NCBI GenBank assembly: GCA_029945375.1
Contig: CM057057.1
Coordinates: forward strand, 1,612,001 to 1,676,000
Length of the DNA: 64,000 bases
Source: Agaricus subrufescens
Taxonomy: Eukaryota; Basidiomycota; Agaricomycetes; Agaricales; Agaricaceae
Reading direction: 5' to 3'
Positions 12,781 through 24,075 of the stretch are shown piece by piece (within the stretch, counting starts at the first letter, position 1; each line of letters begins with the position of its first letter). A model generated the notes under the pieces. It did not search any database and was not told the origin of the DNA. It saw only the letters and a program-made list of their open reading frames with translations. The position numbers and the translations under genes were made by a program.

Positions 12781-14735
12781 CTAAAACAGGAAGGGTAAGT
12801 ACGCAAGACTTTGGCATTGAGCTGAACCAGAAACGCACATAAATCCACATGCAGCAACTAGAGATACAAAACCATTTGTAAATAGGTGGCCGTAAGTATT
12901 GATCGCTGGTAGAAGCGCGGCCGTAGATATTGCGAGTATCATAGATCGGGAAGCACTAGTGAAAAAATAGCATAAACAAGTTTTATCCATTCAAAGAAAA
13001 ATAGATATTGTACTTTACTGCAGCAGTGACTTCTGCACTGTTTGAATGAAGCACATCAACAAGATATGCCCCACAAGGGGTCACTGCAATATCACACTGA
13101 GATGCCCGACACATGAGTGGTTTCTCCAAGGTTCAAGGGGAATGAAGTCACTCACACCAACGCCGTTTAGAAAGAATATTAGCGAATTTAATACCAGCCC
13201 AGGAGTTCCGTCCACATATTTTGTCACAAGAGCCGAGGCAAGTACAGTAACCGGGAAATAGGCACCGTAGAAGCAGGCACGAAGGCGATCTTCCGGGCAC
13301 CAATATCCCCGTTCGGCTTTATAATGAATAACTATCCGATCGGATATCCATCCAGACAGCGGGGCACCAACTACGGAAACAGAGGAGATTAGCAGAGGTA
13401 AAGCGATATGTGATGATTGAGCTTACCCGCATTACCGACGCCGAGTGGAAGAATCAACAAACCAACAAAAGCTTCATTCTGGATGTTATATCGCTTTCCC
13501 TGAAAATATTTATATCGCACAACGTCCCGTGATAAGATAATCGACGCAAGACGCACAATGGTATAAGCGAGAGGGACCGTCAAGGCTAGAATGGAAGTCA
13601 GGACAGAGTCAGAATAGAACATTGAGGCTAGCAAGCAAACACCAACTGAAGTCAGTCAAGAAAGCAAGGAACGTGAATATAGACTAGAGATGCTCTGGAT
13701 TAGGTGGAATGAATGGTAAGTTAACGTGATATGACACACCATAAATAAGAGGATGGGGCTGCGGAGCATCAACAACTGAGATAGCGGATTCAAGATAACC
13801 GGTCTCCACTTCGGAACTGTTTTTCCCGTGGCATTACACTCGTCAATACCCCTAGAGTTGGGATGACTAGTTTCGGGGAAAAATAGAAATATACAAACAA
13901 GGGCGCCGCATCCAAAAGCAGCAAGTGAATAATTTACGGCTCTCCATGACCAATAGTGTGCAGTAAAACCTGCGACAAGCGTTCAAATAGCCATGATATT
14001 CGATGAAGATAAAGACCGACCAGAAATTGTTGGCGAGAGGGCGAAACCGAGAAGCCCAATCTGATGAGCGTCAGTGGCCAAACCTCGCTTAGTTCTATGG
14101 CAAGTCGACTTACGCCGAAATAAGTGCCGTAAGGCGTACCTCGTTCCTCGAGTTTATAAATATCGCCGATGACTCCAGCGCCAACAGAAATGCCAGGAGA
14201 GGCCCCCAAGGCTTGAATAAATCGCGACACCATCAGCTGCCCCACGGTCTGAGCTCGCGCGGTTCCCAAAGAACCCAAGACCATGATCGGTAGATGGTAT
14301 ATGTAGCACGGGCGGCGACCGTCTGGAACGGTTTGAGTAGGGGACAGAAAACAAAAATAAGAACCTCACAGAATTTGGCGTACTTGGACCCAACGAGCCC
14401 ACCAATTGCACCAGCGAAGACACATATACTGACAGCATAACTAGTAACGGCCGTTGAGTCATACACGTAAGACGAACGTCAATGCAAGCACCTGATAATT
14501 TCTCCCGTAGAGTTGAGATCCCGGGCAATCTGTGGTATGCATGGTATAAACGACCCCGCAGTAAAAACTGTAATTTATCATGCCACATATTCGCCTCAGA
14601 AATTGAGAAGCGCTTACATGCAAGGAGTCCACACCAAGACACAATCATGACGAGCAGCCTTTTCCTCTCCGGCGAGAAACGGTCAAAGAGGGGATCAAGC
14701 TTTTTCGCCAGTAGTAGTGTTTCTTCATCGAACAT
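12781..14735 (-). CDS. Major facilitator superfamily transporter (DHA1-like)
   Basis: Plasma-membrane proton-antiport type transporter, probably drug or metabolite export. The start at 14,735 gives a cytosolic N-terminus (MFDEETLLLAKKLDPLFDRF), then the first membrane helix SWCGLLAFFTAGSFIPCIPQ after an intron. Next come AVSICVFAGAIGGLVGSKYA and GRRPCYIYHLPIMVLGSLG, which hold the conserved loop motif G-x3-D/K-x2-GRR between helices 2 and 3. These are followed by VGQLMVSRFIQALGASPGIS and GAGVIGDIYKLEERGTPYG, the DHA1-type helix-4/5 region. A central loop has FLFFPETSHPNSRGIDE, and the last helices end in LAISTAALLPAINTYGHLF and a stop at 12,781. There are several introns, and not all borders were fixed. 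Substrate cannot be told from sequence. Confidence 0.82.
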
Positions 14736-16593
14736 TTTTCACCACTTGACTGGGATATGTGCGGCAGGTAGCGGTCTGTAGTCGAACGAGAAGAACGAAT
14801 AAATATTCATCCCTAACTCGGTCACAAACAATGGCGGTGCTGTTTACGCAATGGGTAAGCGAACCACACTCTTCAGGCTTTTCAAAACAAAAGATGTATT
14901 ATAAATGCTTACTCGTCATGTAGGGTCGCGGTCAGGCTTCAAACTCCAGATGTCGCGCCACTAACCTTGATGTCGGTAAAAGAGTAGGCGGTCGATCGAA
15001 CGCTAAGCGTTACTGATATCAACGGTGGCCGCAAAAGCGACATCAGCAGCCAGGCGAGCAGTACGAGCAGAATTCATCTTTGAGGGGCGAGACCGCAAGC
15101 GGCTGAATTCGAACTTCATTCAACTATTCAAAGAGGTGGTGAGGTAACATTAAGGGGCAGAACCTGAGCAACTCTGCCTCCGTGTACGGAGCGCCATTAC
15201 CTCTCGGTGCGGGAACTCGAGGTGTCGCTTCGCATTGTCAAACCATTCTACGAGACTAGATGGGCGTACTGAATGGAGCATTGGCATAACAACGCACTGT
15301 CATACTTTGGTTCCGACCTTTGTTAGATCTCCCCGAGGTGGCAAAAAAAAGAGGAATTCCGTGTTCAATACAGACATGTCTGCAGCCGACGTTTCGGAGG
15401 ATCCCGTGTGACATTTATGGAGACTCCCTGAAACCACGAACGTGTGCTACACACAGGATTCAACCCAAGGTCATAGCACGTATTTCATTAGGGCTGGGCG
15501 CGAGAACGGGGTACATTATATTTCACACGTCACCCTCGGGAACCGCATCGGAGAAATCCGAGAACCAAAGAGGTGTCCGAAGTCCTCAAACAGCTATCAC
15601 TAATTCTTAGCTAATTAACGCGGCACGATTAGATTGAATACAACTGCTCGAGCCACAAGGCGCCCTCATGCGAGCAGACCTTCATTTTCTGGCACCCGAA
15701 GGCAGTCTACTGTCACGTGTACCATTGTGAGGCATGCCACTTTTTGTTCAGTCAGGAAACGTTACGTATGTCCCTGTTCCAGGCTCGCTCAACCAATTCT
15801 ACCATCCTTATTGACATCTTACCTAGGCTCCCATTAATCCCACCAGAATCTCTACCTGACATTGTTACCTCCACGATTGAGGGAAAAATATGTAAGTTCT
15901 CGATCCAGAAGAACCTGTGCTTCATGCCGAATCGGAATGGAGGGTAAACGACTTACCCAGGAGGGAGTAGTGCTAGAAGGGCGAGGACTGATAGAAGCCA
16001 CTATGGAAGCTGAATCAACTTTTGAATGATATCGAAAACGGGTACACGGTCACTGATTCCATTCTGCTCCAAACACGGCATGTCTACTGATCATTTTGGT
16101 TCACATGTAGTGTACTCATTGTAGTCTGTCAACAGGCTACGTTCGGATTCCAAAAAACGACAAAGCGGCATCCAGCCCAAATGAAGCTCCAGCGATGTAG
16201 CGCACATGAACATTGATATCGAACACCCAGTTGATCATGAGTAATTTTGGCCAGGACCCATACGGGGCTTCGGACGTCTTCTGCCGAGAAGGAGCGGGAG
16301 TTGAATTCTCGGAGTTCTCCGGTTCCTGTGCCCGTGTTCCTACTTGGTTCCAACTCTCACAATGACTTGGGACAGTTTTTCTGCTGGAATTCCTTCGTGC
16401 TAAAAGTGCTGAACAGGCCCGACTTCCTATGCATCTACGGGCATCCGCGGTTACCAAATCGCCCTTCTGATCGGAGTGCCAAATATTATAAAAGTCATGA
16501 TAAGATCGACCTCCTTAAAAATTCTCCATCACCTACGTCGACCATCCCTGATGACTGAACAGCAAGGTTAGTCAAATACTGCATTGATAGGAT
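14736..16593. other. 1.9-kb stretch without recognised genes
   Basis: Contains the MFS promoter side and the 5' flank of the MTA phosphorylase gene. ORFs at 15320-15610, 15634-15837 (plus) and 16137-16457 (minus) have no family I recognise. The last includes a hydrophobic peptide (YIAGASFGLDAALSFFGI) that could be an exon or relic of a membrane protein, but no exon chain could be built around it. Confidence 0.35.
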
Positions 16594-17680
16594 ATGTTAC
16601 TCATCGAGAGCCCAGTCCTTGTTGGCGTGATTGGCGGCAGCGGTCTTTACCACCTGGACAACCTTACTTTCGTGTGAGTCCATGTCATGGATCCTCTCAA
16701 TCAAAGATTCACTGAAAGATTTTAGTAAAAAGGTTTATCCAGAAACTGTGGGTCTGATAAGTCTTTTGATTAGCTCCGCTCATCGTATCGTAGCCTTGGG
16801 GATACCCTTCATCGCCCATTGTCATATCCTCTCTCGCCTCGGGAGCCCTCGTCGCGTTCATCGCTCGACACGGCATGAATCATGACATCAATCCATCCAC
16901 TGTCCCTTCCCGTGCCAATATCGCGGCACTGAAATCCCTAGGTGTTCGTGCCATACTCGCCTTCTCCGCTGTAGGCTCCCTCCGTGAAGAAATTTATCCC
17001 GGATCATTCATCCTACCGAGTCAAATCATCGATCGTACCAAAGGAATTAGGCCCTGCAGTTTCTTTGAGGGAACTTCTGTCGTTGCCCATACAGCATTTG
17101 GTGATCCTTTCAGTACCGGATTCTTGGCTTGGTTGGAGCCGAGAATCAAGAAGGTTTTGGACGAGCGGAACACAAGGCTCTTCACAGACAAGTGTTTGGT
17201 AGTCATGGAAGGACCTCAATTCTCAACCAGGGCAGAAAGCAGGATGTATCGCCAATGGGGTGGTGACCTTATCAACATGAGTACTATACCCGAAGCCAAG
17301 CTTGCCAGGGAAGCCGAATTAAGGTATGCATGCGTGTACGCCTAATCATGGACATGGGCTTATCAAATACCACCAGTTATGCGCTCGTTGCAACTGCTAC
17401 GGATTATGATTCTTGGAGACCCCTCGATGAGGCAGTCACGGCTGCCGAAATCACCAAAGCTCTCAAGACCAATGCCGACACGTCCCGTTTGGTTGCGGAA
17501 ACAATCCTCGATGAGTTAAATGCGACGATCAGCGATCCTGACAACGGGAAAATATTCCTCGAGGAAGTGGGTAAGATGAAATTCAGCATCATGCCTCCGG
17601 TGGTGAAGCGGAAGAGGGAGGATCGAGAGAAATTGGCTTATATTTTACCTGAATATTTCCTGGAAGAAGACGCGGTATAA
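16594..17680 (+). CDS. MEU1: S-methyl-5'-thioadenosine phosphorylase
   Basis: Cleaves methylthioadenosine with phosphate to adenine and methylthioribose-1-phosphate, the first step of methionine salvage; also disposes of the polyamine by-product. Four exons join in frame (16594-16673, 16726-16747, 16794-17323, 17377-17680) to 311 residues, close to the human and yeast enzymes. Motifs: [16 protein letters not shown] at the N-terminus (phosphate-binding Gly-rich loop), [31 protein letters not shown] with the conserved [60 protein letters not shown] (the family's NMT motif reads NMS here) and [10 protein letters not shown]. The C-terminal tail is basic (KRKREDREK). The tiny 22-nt second exon is needed to keep the frame. 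Identity is firm. Confidence 0.95.
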
Positions 17681-18049
17681 TACTAAGGGATCATTGATTC
17701 CGGCCAATGGGAGTTGGAATATTAGGCCATGGATATAAAAAATGGATATATATATATATGGATGTAAAATTATCTACAGGCAGCTGCGCAGAAAAGTTGT
17801 GCTTCCGGTTTCGAATGGATTGTCTCAGCTTCTTTTCCTGTCATGGTGTCCGAGTGTACCGTCAGCTAATGATAGTACTTAATTTCAGACCGAACATACC
17901 GCCGGAATGTGAGTCTTCTGTTGTTCATGAGTACTTCGATTTGATAAAAATAAATTAGTGGAAGCCAATATTTAACCTCTTCTCAGCGTATTCAGTTTCA
18001 GTTATGTCATATTTCCTCGAAAAAGTAGTCAACTCCAACAAGTACAGTA
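17681..18049. other. Convergent spacer between MTAP and NACHT-A
   Basis: 3'-to-3' spacer of 0.37 kb, including a short TA dinucleotide run near 17,745. No gene is seen; it likely holds both 3' UTRs. Confidence 0.5.
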
Positions 18050-20814
18050 CTATACGGAAGTATCTGTTGGAAGTCCAGAATGAAGAAACTGGTATATCCA
18101 CTGTGATACTCCATCGTCAGGATCTACAAAAGACAACTCGACATAACACATCTCAGTCGAGTCAATAAAAACAGTAACCTCTTGATCTGGGTTGTTTATG
18201 AAATAACGAGCTAAACGTTGCAAGCAATGGCTGCACCGGACACAGTTACTCGTGTAAAATGAAAAACACTCGGAGTGAGTTTTGCTGATTGAAGCGACGC
18301 TGAACCGGGGGATATCCGCGGGGTCCCGAGAGGAAGCCCGAACGCCGTATCTATAAAAACGGGTTGTCTGCTGTTTTTGTTCAGAACCATTGATTATCCT
18401 AGTTCCATGCTACATGGGGTTGGATTCAAAGAACATGAGCATGATAAGATAATTACTCACTCTGCATGACTCGTTTGAGGGATCAGAAAGATTAATGCCC
18501 TCCCCAATAGGACTTGTGAACCAGAAATCAATCTGCCCCCAAATTGCAGCATAGTCCAATGTCCGTAGGGGCACTGCCTTGAATCTTCCGAGTTCAGAGA
18601 GCTCAGAACGATGATCTCCCTGAGAAATGTTGAACATCACAGATAGAAAACAATCAAGAAGAACTCACGAATGCTAAAGATCGTAATCTATCGAATGGGA
18701 AAAAGTACCCAGCTGAAGCGAAACGTGTAGTCAACAATTGGAAGATGAACGGATCTCGGAGGTCGCGAAAATTTGATGCGAGGTGGTCCATTGCGTCGGT
18801 GTACAATTTGAACTTGAGTTCTTCATCTGTCATCGAAAACCGCTCATCTCCCGGCCAAGAGAGTGAAATAGCGTTACAGATCTCAGGGCCACCTTTCAAA
18901 TTTCCAGTGGCACCACACGACATAACGCCCTCGGCCTCAGCCTCAAAAGCTGGAACTTCCTTGACAATTCGCAGGGAGATTTGGTTTGCGAGTTCCCAGG
19001 AGTCACTGTAAACATATTTGGAAAATCCAGACCGTTCAAAATCGTATAGGTAGTCTTTAAACGACTTGTGGATAAATTCGATGGGCTCGTCATCGGCCTT
19101 TTCAGGCTCGGAGATCTTCACGACGGAATATAGATGACGAATAGCACCATAGGCAGCGTCCTCAGTGAAACCTAGGAGGTTGCATTGCATGCGCAGCGAC
19201 TCCCCACTCCAGTCACTTCCCATGCAGAGAACTAGAAGTTTTCTGGTATTGACCATGACTTTGTCCGGAATTTTGGAGAGAATTCTCCCGTATAAGACAT
19301 CAAGCTGAGCCAACGGCCCATTTGATCCCGACGCATCATCTATGGGACTCCTATCAATGGCGGCGATTACATCATTGAGCTGAGCCGCCGGATCCCCATA
19401 GAGAGGATCACCAATATATCTGGCCACAGTCGCGGCATAGGCAAATAATCCAGATGCAGCAGTAGCAATTTTGATGAATTCGTGTTCGGAGGGCCACTGC
19501 CTCTTACGCTGAAGAGTAGGGTACGCGAGCTTGATCTTGTTCAACTCGTTACGGAGATATCGTTGAACATCATCGCATGACTCTTCAGAGTCTACAACCA
19601 TCTCCTCTTTGGTGTATACCTGCAGGACCTTTGAATCTTCGAAAAAAGAAGTAATGTGAGGTTCCGGGCGACTGGCAACAATCCATGCTATGGGAGATGC
19701 GGGGTTCGAGATACAAAAATTGGAGATAAGACCAAGGAGTTCCTGCTGTGTGAAAGGGTTATCGCACTCGTCGAGGCCATCAATGAGGATGAGAAACCGG
19801 CACAGAGGATCGAATAAACGCTGATGAACAAACGGCTCGACAATAAATTTCTGGAACTGCACCGACAGGGCTTTTCGGGCGAGAGATGGGTCCTTGGAGA
19901 TCGCGTTCCGGACGAAATGACGATACGGCTCGCATTTGGCTGCGAACTGATAGGCAATAGTCACAATAGTCTTGCTGCCATCTTGTCTCCCATTGACGGA
20001 AAGAAAGACTGATGCAAAAATGATGCCATCAGGGGTCTTTTCAGCGATGATCTGCATGACTGCCGACTTTCCAACTCCGGCAGGACCAACTATCCAACGC
20101 ATCTTTTCTTCATCGTGACACTGGATGATGAACTCCAAGCAACGTTGTAGGATTGCAAGTCTGGTTCCGGGATGACAACGAGGGGGCGGATCACGGTCGG
20201 ACGAGTCGAATTCGGCTCCGATGATTGTATGTTGCAGAAGTTCTTTCATGACTGACAAAGATGACTATAAATACGGGTTCAAACAAATATAAATCAGTAA
20301 CTTACAATTGTCTTCAACGGTACTGTTGTCAATCAATGTACATTCCTGTAGGGAAAAATGGTGGGATCCACTAAACATGCCTTGGCCGTAATACTACCAG
20401 CGATGAGAGTGTTAGTCTGAAACAGTTGAAAGACCCAGAAGAACAGCTCACAATTGGTCCTTGAGGGGTAAATGCCTGCGTATGAGAAGGCGTTAGATGA
20501 TGCTGAGGTATGCCAGTGGAACCGTGGATGAACTGTTCGTGATTCGGCAGCGATTGGATCGAGTTGATTTCCGAAGTACTTGCATACGAGATATTCGTGT
20601 CAGAACGGGAAGACGATTCAAAGGGAGCTCGGGCAGATTGAAATGGTGATAATTGTGCCGATTGTTGAGCAGGCTGTGTGGAAATCGGGGGACCTTTCGA
20701 GGCCAAAATCGGAGGTACGATAGTCGAAGGAGAGCAAACTATTGATGCGGTGGAGTAAGGAGAGGTACTATTTTCTGAAGAATTGTGGCCGGACGAAGGT
20801 GTGATGCTTGACAT
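18050..20814 (-). CDS. NACHT NTPase, NLR-like paralogue A
   Basis: Five exons join exactly in frame (20814-20452, 20393-20306, 20251-18669, 18619-18461, 18409-18050) to 850 residues. Exon 1 is Ser/Pro/Gln-rich and looks disordered. Exon 2 encodes YYGQGMFSGSHHFSLQ. Exon 3 carries the NACHT ATPase: CHPGTR, Walker A GPAGVGKSA at about 206-214, Walker B FLILIDGLDEC at about 303-313, sensor-like SPIAWIVASRPEPHITSFF, then the helical part with CNLLGFTEDAAYGA and EFIHKSFKDYLYDF. Exon 5 gives the terminal Cys/His module: IPRF, then C-x2-C-x2-C, LQRLARYF, DSTEMCYVEL and FLHSG. NACHT STAND proteins are ligand-gated ATPase switches, and fungal ones are proposed in non-self recognition; no role for this member is known. 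No classical effector domain (HET, patatin, lipase) or WD/ANK repeats are present. Exon 3 has the same length (1583 nt) as in copy F, its probable closest relative. Confidence 0.88.
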
Positions 20815-21549
20815 ACCTTCTGCTGGACATGAGAGGAGAGAAGTATTCCTTATATACTTGACACCACCTGAGGCCACTGCCACGATGCACAGCTAAGGCG
20901 CTTTCGAGTTTTGAATGCCGAGATTACACTGTAGTGTGGCTATTGCTGTCACTTGTTATTCAACCTGGCACCTGCACACTGCCACTACTGCGCACAGAAA
21001 CACAGCTAAAGCTGTGTTAGCCCTGGCACTCAACACGGAGTGGTGATATACTCTAGTATCTATGGAGGACAATTTGCCTCCCTGAGTGGATTACTAAACG
21101 TTATGTATTAACGTTCGGATTTGATCACTTGTCCATGTCAGGGCTGAGTTATATTGTCAGAGTTGACGGGTTTGCCCGAGATGCGAATAAATATCTGATA
21201 TCCGAGTCGCTTCTCCGAAGACTTCGTTCGAGATGGTTTCGAGATGGTTCACGTTACTTCGTCGGTGCCCTCACCCTTCAAGAGAATCATGGCCATAATG
21301 ATGATGGGCCTTCGATCTCCGCGTATACCAAGTTGCACTGAGCAGGAACATCTGATATTGTTACAGATATACTTATGAATCCAACTCCTACATACATTGC
21401 TACACTTGTAATTCATCTGACTTCCTCCTAGGTCAATTTTGAGTGCGCTTCTCACTGATTGCTATGATAAAATCAAACATCGCTTTATATGCTTGCATTC
21501 TTGTAGGAACAATCTTTTTGCTGCTAAATAGCACAGACAAAGTATATAC
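20815..21549. other. Spacer between NACHT-A start and relic B
   Basis: About 0.7 kb holding the promoter of NACHT-A and the 3' flank of relic B. No coding potential was recognised. The short ORF at 21129-21341 has no motif. Confidence 0.45.
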
Positions 21550-24060
21550 TTATGCATCGACACTAGCCGGACATCCAGAATGCAAAAAACGGTATCTCCA
21601 CTCTGACACCCCGTCCGCTGGGTCCACGAATGTCACTTCTACGTAAGACATTTGAGTCGCATCAACGAAAACCGTGACTAGTTGATCCGGGTTGTTCACA
21701 AAGAAGCGTGCAAAGCATTGCGAACAGTGAAAGCACGCAGTAGCACGCGGGAATTCAGTATCATGCTGAACCCATTTCTCATGAGGCTGTTGACACGTAG
21801 CAACATGAAACCGGGGGATCTCCATATCCTCATCTTCTCCAGTGTCTGAGCCAATTTGATGATACCTTTTAAACGAAGTGGACCATCCCTTCCGGTCTTC
21901 TGAGACCCACACTTCGTTCTTTTTATGCTAAATTGTTTGAGATTTAGTAGATCCTCGACAATGAACAAGTAAATTCAACTCACTTGACAGGACATATTCC
22001 AAGGTTCCGAAACTTCGGCTTTATCTCCAATAGGAGTTGTAAACCGCAACTCGACATCTCCACAGACAGCAACATAGTCAAATGCCCGAAGAGGCACTTG
22101 TTTCAACTTTCCGAGCCTCAAAATTTCATGGCGGAACCGATCCTGACAATAAAGGCTTCAGTATTCTAAAACGGTGTAGGGTCTAGTGGAGCTTACGAAG
22201 GCACAGTCTCGCAATTGGTAAAATGGAAACACTTTTCGGGGTATAGTGAAGCGTGTGGTCAAGGCATGGAAGCAGGATATACTCTTCTGAAGATCATCAT
22301 AAGCAAAAAACATCGCACATGCATGCTCCATGGCGTTTCGGTACAACATGATCCGGACCTCCTCATCGGTCCTTTGAAAACGTTCATCACCAGGCCACGA
22401 AAGTATAATGTTGTCACAATGGCCTTTCATCAGACCATGCGAATCGACAGAGATATCTTCATCACCGAAAATACCATCATCGCGAACTTCTTCGATGATC
22501 CTCGCCGAAGCACAAATACCGATCTGATAACCCTCCAAGTGAACGTTATGAGAGAATCCAGACCGCTTGAAGTCATGTAGGAAGTCGCCAAAAGATTCGT
22601 GCTGATATGCGAGTTGGTCGTCGGCTTTGTCAGGTTCGGGGATCTTCATAACAGCGCGGAGATAACATATAGCGTCATATGCATCATTCTCCGTCAACCG
22701 AAGTGCATTGCAGAGCCCACGGAATCCAAGATGATTGAAACTGTTATATGAATGTAAGAGTAGTAGTTTTCTGATGTCCATCATAACATTATCCGGGGCG
22801 GTGGAAAGTATCCTTCTATACGACGCGTCGAGTTGATCCATTGGGCGATCGCTCTAGATGATCCTTCGGGATAGCGTCAATGATGGTGAAGAGAGAAAGA
22901 CTCTTGCAACGATGCGACTAACAAAACAGTCGTGTGGCTTCAAAACCGTTGAGGAACACGAAACGGAGCAAAAGTTTTGGGGAAGAGATCGAGAATATGT
23001 AGGAGGCGAGAGAGAGCGGATAAGACAGACAATTTGAGAGCCGAGCTAGGAGACCTTTTTCGAGCGGATGTGAGCAAGATGGGCTACAGTTACTAGTCCA
23101 GAGGATATATATACTGAAAAGGGATGTCCATGCGGTGAAAGAGATTGTGAGCGAGAATCAACGTAAAGGTAGGGACGCACGCATGCTTGGGCGCGCATTG
23201 TGGCTTACCCACAAATGCCGCTGTCATCTCCTGCATTTTTGTTGATGTTCTCTATGCGTCAAGGGACGGGTTTTCGTTTTTGAAGAGGATGCTTGGATGG
23301 TGGACCCAAGCCCCTGAGTGAGCCCCGATGTTGATCGAAAGTCAAGTCGTGGGATTTAAAATTAGAACGGGAACCCGCGCAGCTGATTTTCCGTCTGGAC
23401 AATGGCGAGTACACGGCGGCGTAGCTGCGCCTTGACCTACATGTCGCATTATCATCGAAGCGAATAATAACTCTCCCGCGGCCCAGGTAATTTGACGAAT
23501 CCATGCTCTAAGGGTCACTCCCGCTGATGTCTGAGCCTACTGTATGATCGGATTTGATCCTCAGCACGATGTGAAAATACAGTTACACTTCTTCGCAGGC
23601 TTCGTCAATATCTATCACCATTTCTGCATGTATGCTGGTTAGACTGCAGGATTGTCGAAAAACGAAGTAATGTGAAGCTCGGGGTGACTGACGACCATGC
23701 AGTCAGGGGCGTTTTCAACGATCATGATTGCCGATTTCGGGACTCCAGCAGGATCAACCTTTCCTTCATAAAGGTACTGTGTAATGAAGTCCAGGCACCA
23801 TTGTATGACTGTGAGGCAAATCCTGGGGTGATGGAGGGTCACGGGTGGAAGTGTCGAAATTCTGCTCTAATTGTCATTCCCTGTAGAAGTTCCATGACTG
23901 GGGAAGATATCAGTACTGGTGTAGGAATTACGATTTTTATTACTCTTACAATTGTCCAGTGATACAGTAAATGTATATTCATTGAACCACTGTTAATGTT
24001 TATAGAGTTTTTCAGACGGACCTGTACAGATATAGTATTACCATAGTAAATTAAAAACAC
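21550..24060 (-). pseudogene. Decayed NACHT paralogue B
   Basis: The 3' half is well preserved. The helical region begins at MDQLDASYRRILSTAPDNV (22,841) and runs through YQHESFGDFLHDFKRSG to the AF splice point. Linker and terminal exons follow, ending with CFHCSQCFARFFVNNPDQL and RYRFLHSG and a stop at 21,550. The 5' half is wrecked. At 23,640-24,050, in family order, are an exon-2 relic (FNEYTFTVSLDN), VMELLQ, a CHPGTR-like stretch (MTLHHPRICLTVIQWCLDF), a Walker A reduced to DPAGVPKSA, then a jump straight to SHPELHITSFF. The NACHT core with Walker B is deleted. A fragment EMVIDIDEACEEV near 23,600 fits the family EEMVVDSEEA motif. About 650 bases of unrelated sequence separate the halves. 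The preserved 3' half could still be expressed, but I see no evidence for that. Confidence 0.8.
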
Positions 24061-24075
24061 AAGCTACAAAATGAT

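Noticed and set aside
16137..16457. Minus-strand ORF with a hydrophobic end, possibly a membrane-protein exon
   Set aside because: No flanking exons or family match could be built by eye.
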